Both the position numbers and the translations under genes were made by a program. From Sclerotinia nivalis (Eukaryota; Ascomycota; Leotiomycetes; Helotiales; Sclerotiniaceae): DNA of 64,000 bases. Positions 61,649-64,000 of the stretch are shown in pieces. Each line of letters opens with the position of its first letter. The stretch's first letter is position 1. The notes beneath the pieces were generated by a model, which saw nothing but the letters and a program-made list of their open reading frames with translations, was not told where the DNA came from and made no database searches. The stretch covers positions 372,001-436,000 of the forward strand of contig JAPEIS010000011.1 in assembly GCA_029531795.1 (NCBI GenBank), read 5' to 3'.

Positions 61649-61988
61649 AATCACCGACAAACAAGAGACGAATGATGAAATTGAAAGAAGGGTGTAAATC
61701 CTTCTACAATTTTAAATAAAATATTATTTCTTTTGTTATCTCTATTATATGCTTCAGCGTTTGTAAGGCGGGATTATTCCCTAGGATTAGTTTTCACTTC
61801 TTTTATTCAACTCAAAAGATTGAATTTACTTCAATCATTTAAATCATGTACTTAACCAAGCCTATAAGCCAGCTTACCTTCATTATATTATCTATTAGGG
61901 GTTCGTAAGAGCCTCTAGCCGTCTTAGATAGTCTTAGACTCAGTGTAGACGTTAATTCAATCAATCAATCAATCAATCACCGACAAAC
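61649..61988 (+). mobile_element. SINE-like or truncated-LINE insert, 312 bp, 14-bp TSD
   Basis: AATCACCGACAAAC occurs at 61649-61662 and again at 61975-61988. The 312 bp between end in a simple (AATC)n tail (61958-61978) directly before the second copy. Just before the tail stands AGACGTTAATTCAATC, close to GGACGTTAAATA at the 3' end of the LINE at 5083-5095. Variable-length duplication plus a 3' simple tail indicate target-primed insertion by a LINE machinery. There is no protein-coding content. It is either a short non-autonomous element or a 5'-truncated LINE of another family; a partial B-box-like GGTTCG at 61912 is not enough to call a Pol III promoter. Confidence 0.55.
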
Positions 61989-62911
61989 GTATCCTGGAAT
62001 AACCGAGATTCACGGCAAGATGAATAGGAAAACATAGGTAGGTATGTCCTAGTCGGTGATATCCTTGTCAGGGGCTGCGAACCGATGCCATCCATCGGCA
62101 AAGCTCTAAATCTTGAAATCCTCGGTATAACTCACTGGCCAGACAAAGGCGTCGAGGCCATACATCTGCTAAGTCTCTCAAATGATAACCTGCTCCGGCC
62201 ATAGGGCCTATCAAGCTCTACTGTACCATTCACTTCGGGTTCGGCTCCTTCAGCGGCCCAAACACCTAGGACAACGCCGTCGAAAAATATACCTTGGTGG
62301 TCAGCGTTCCAAGAACGAATCCTCAAATTTGCCAGAACGTCGGATCGTGAAATCCAGCCAGTTTAACAATCCTAGTTTAAGATAGTATCCTCTGACTTAT
62401 CATGCTTTAGTGGCAAGTTACGCTAGAGACGCTAGAGACGCTGACAGGCACCTGGGAAGTATTAGACAATAAAACTTGGTAATTTACATAATTGAAATAA
62501 ACTCGTGGCTTTCACGGTTATTTTCCATGTTTACCATTTTTTCAAATGTCACGAGCCGGCCTATACTTTCTCAGCTTGCTCAGACACTTTATCTTTGTAT
62601 GGTAAACGGGGTATGCTCGGAATATCAGCGTCGTAACACGCTAGGAATGACTCCTGAGATCTGACAACGCTTCAACAGCGAGATCCAGCTAGAATACACA
62701 TCAATGCATCTCACTGGAACAATACTAGCACATACAGTGGTGTAATATAAGTATTTGACCTCGAGTAATTCGGCCCTGGGTCCACTTTTTTGATACTGCC
62801 AGGCAGAAACTTCCGAAATTCAATTTAATTCAATAGCTAGTATGCCACCCTTCATATTTTATGACATCAGCCACCCTGTGAGGCATAGTCTCTGATGGAT
62901 GCTTAACGATC
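61989..62911. other. region without an assignable gene
   Basis: Ordinary composition. Coding-like open stretches occur on both strands: on + from about 62091 (SIGKALNLEILGITHWPDKG) to a TAG near 62204, and on - at 62132-62326. I recognise neither. A 9-bp unit CGCTAGAGA occurs twice in tandem at 62421-62438. This may be gene debris; the downstream end of the hydrolase lies at 62912. Confidence 0.4.
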
Positions 62912-63664
62912 TCAATATCTAGGCCATCCCAAGCTTCCTGCGCAGCTTGCAATGTAGGTCGGTGGGTAATTCTTGTGGTTGTCCGTGGCTAGAGCAGTAA
63001 AGATGTCGCTGTCCTTGGGGTCCACTTTCGCTTCTCGGTAGAAGATCTCCATTGATTCCTTATCGATGACAGGAACGTCTGTTTTGTTTCCCTCAAACGA
63101 CTTGTGAATGGACTTATACCCTTCAGGTACATTGTCGAAATGAAGTGTACATGGTACTATTGCAGCAATTCCTTTGATATTGTTTCGTTTCGCCGGGTCC
63201 TTCACAAGTCTATTAGCGACTTGAAGAGCCAAAGCACCTCCCGCGGAGCCTCCTATTGTGTAGAACTTGTTTGCGTCTCCACCAAATGAAATCGCGTTTT
63301 GCTGGGCCTGATTCAATGATTAGTAAATCACTGAATACAATGATCCAGCAATAAACCATAAGATATAACTTACCCATCGATAGACTTTCAATGTATCCTC
63401 CAGCTGAGTCAGATATTTATGCTCAGGTGCGAGTCGATAGTCGACGTTAATGACGATAGAAGGAGCATGCTCAGCGATAACTCTACAGAGAAGGTCGTCT
63501 GAGTCGAGATCGCCTGTCATCCAACCTCCTCCATGAGTCCAGATGGCGACTGGAAGTGGTCCGTGCTTTGAAGCCTCTTTAGGCGTGTAGACGCGATATT
63601 CAATTCCTTCTACTAACCTCATTCTATTGACAAGGGCGAGACAGTCACTGGGTGTACCGTTCAT
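62912..63664 (-). pseudogene. alpha/beta hydrolase (Abhydrolase_3 / HSL-like), truncated at both ends
   Basis: Two exons, 63374-63664 and 62912-63307, with a 66-nt intron (GTAAGT donor, CAG acceptor), join in frame to 228 codons. Present: the oxyanion motif HGGGWMTGD, YRLAPEHKYL and the nucleophile elbow TIGGSAGGALAL. This is the hormone-sensitive-lipase type of carboxylesterase (usually about 310-330 residues). Missing: the C-terminal part with the catalytic Asp (DPLRD region) and His (PH-x-F region). The frame turns into GSLGWPRY and a stop shortly after YPPTYIAS; a neighbouring frame runs on 30 codons further, which suggests a deletion with frameshift. The N-terminus is doubtful: the first 14 codons overlap the antisense NMO reading frame, so the conserved part starts at about VEGIEYRVY. 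Confidence 0.65.
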
Positions 63665-64000
63665 TGCCTCCGGTGGCTTTGCGGATGGTCAAGGACTTGC
63701 GGCTGCACTGGCTTTGGGAGCCGAGGGTATCAATATGGGTACAAGATTTATGTGCACTGTTGAGGCACCAATTCACATCAACATCAAGCAGGCGATCGTT
63801 GACGCTTCGGAGCATGACACTGAGCTTGTAATGAGGAGGTGGACCAACACTTCGAGATATTTCAAGAACAGGGTCGCTTCTGAGGCTCTCAAAATCGAAA
63901 AGACGAGCACTACGGGCAAATTTGAGGAAATTGCGCCCTTTGTCTCTGGCAAGCGCGGGCGAGAAGTCTTTGTCAATGGTGACAAGGACTTCGGTGTCTG
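63645..64000 (+). CDS. nitronate monooxygenase (2-nitropropane dioxygenase type), partial, runs off window
   Basis: The frame is open from before 63645 to the window end. VPFIASGGFADGQGLAAALA and LGAEGINMGTRFMCTVEAP are the two FMN-phosphate-binding blocks of NMO/2-nitropropane dioxygenases, which oxidise alkyl nitronates with FMN and oxygen. The following ELVMRRWTNTSRYFKN and SGKRGREVF are usual for fungal members. The first 200 or so residues expected of the family are not upstream on +, where the hydrolase lies on the other strand. A TACTAAC (63611-63617) followed by ACAG at 63641-63644 could be an intron end, making TCACTGGG the start of an exon, but no donor exon is seen. Otherwise this is a 5'-truncated copy. 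Confidence 0.75.

Overview
The window looks like nuclear DNA of a filamentous ascomycete fungus. It has two compartments. Bases 1 to about 58,600 are very A+T-rich and filled with wrecked transposons. Their pattern of decay, almost only C-to-T and G-to-A changes with intact lengths, is that of repeat-induced point mutation (RIP). Bases from about 58,700 to 64,000 have ordinary base composition and hold spliced genes with short fungal introns: a C2H2/fungal_trans transcription factor, a damaged alpha/beta hydrolase, and the C-terminal part of a nitronate monooxygenase running off the window end.

Layout, left to right. 1-5121: a Tad1-like LINE on +, with endonuclease C-terminus, reverse transcriptase (RT), RNase H and a 3' tail. 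5122 to about 8050: a second copy on -, broken in its RT. About 8050-12776 and 19478-21053: a Ty1/copia element on -, split by a complete Ty3/gypsy element A (12777-19472). 21054-36381: a + strand chromodomain Ty3/gypsy copy (B1) split by two younger - strand copies of its own family, B2 (22336-27958) and B3 (29284-34921). 36382-36510: part of an LTR of yet another B copy (B0). 36510-37519: most of a Tc1/mariner transposase, whose last codons are at 58526-58582. Between the two halves sits Ty3/gypsy element E (37520-58525), which holds element C (40908-53300), which holds B4 (45931-51568).

Six insertions are closed by exactly matching 5-bp target duplications: A CAATC, B2 ATATA, B3 ATTGG, B4 TACTG, C GATTT, E ATAAG. 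The two LTRs of each of these elements have identical length (A 146, B 213, C 163, E 133 bp). The order of insertion can therefore be read directly: mariner, then E, then C, then B4; and mariner, B0, B1, then B2, B3 and copia; copia then received A and, by inference, the LINEs.

All element proteins are dead. The RT catalytic Asp pair is damaged in every copy examined, the protease DSG in all six read, and the zinc knuckles by Cys/His-to-Tyr changes. The least expected observations are: a mariner reading frame that stays in register across a 21-kb nested insertion; perfect palindromes with very short spacers (3 nt in most) in the LTRs of otherwise different families, including a B-family LTR built almost entirely of serial hairpins; an LTR family with apparent AG...CT ends; and a 312-bp insert with an (AATC)n tail and a 14-bp target duplication in the gene-bearing part. 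No RNA gene, CRISPR array or prokaryotic-type system was seen.
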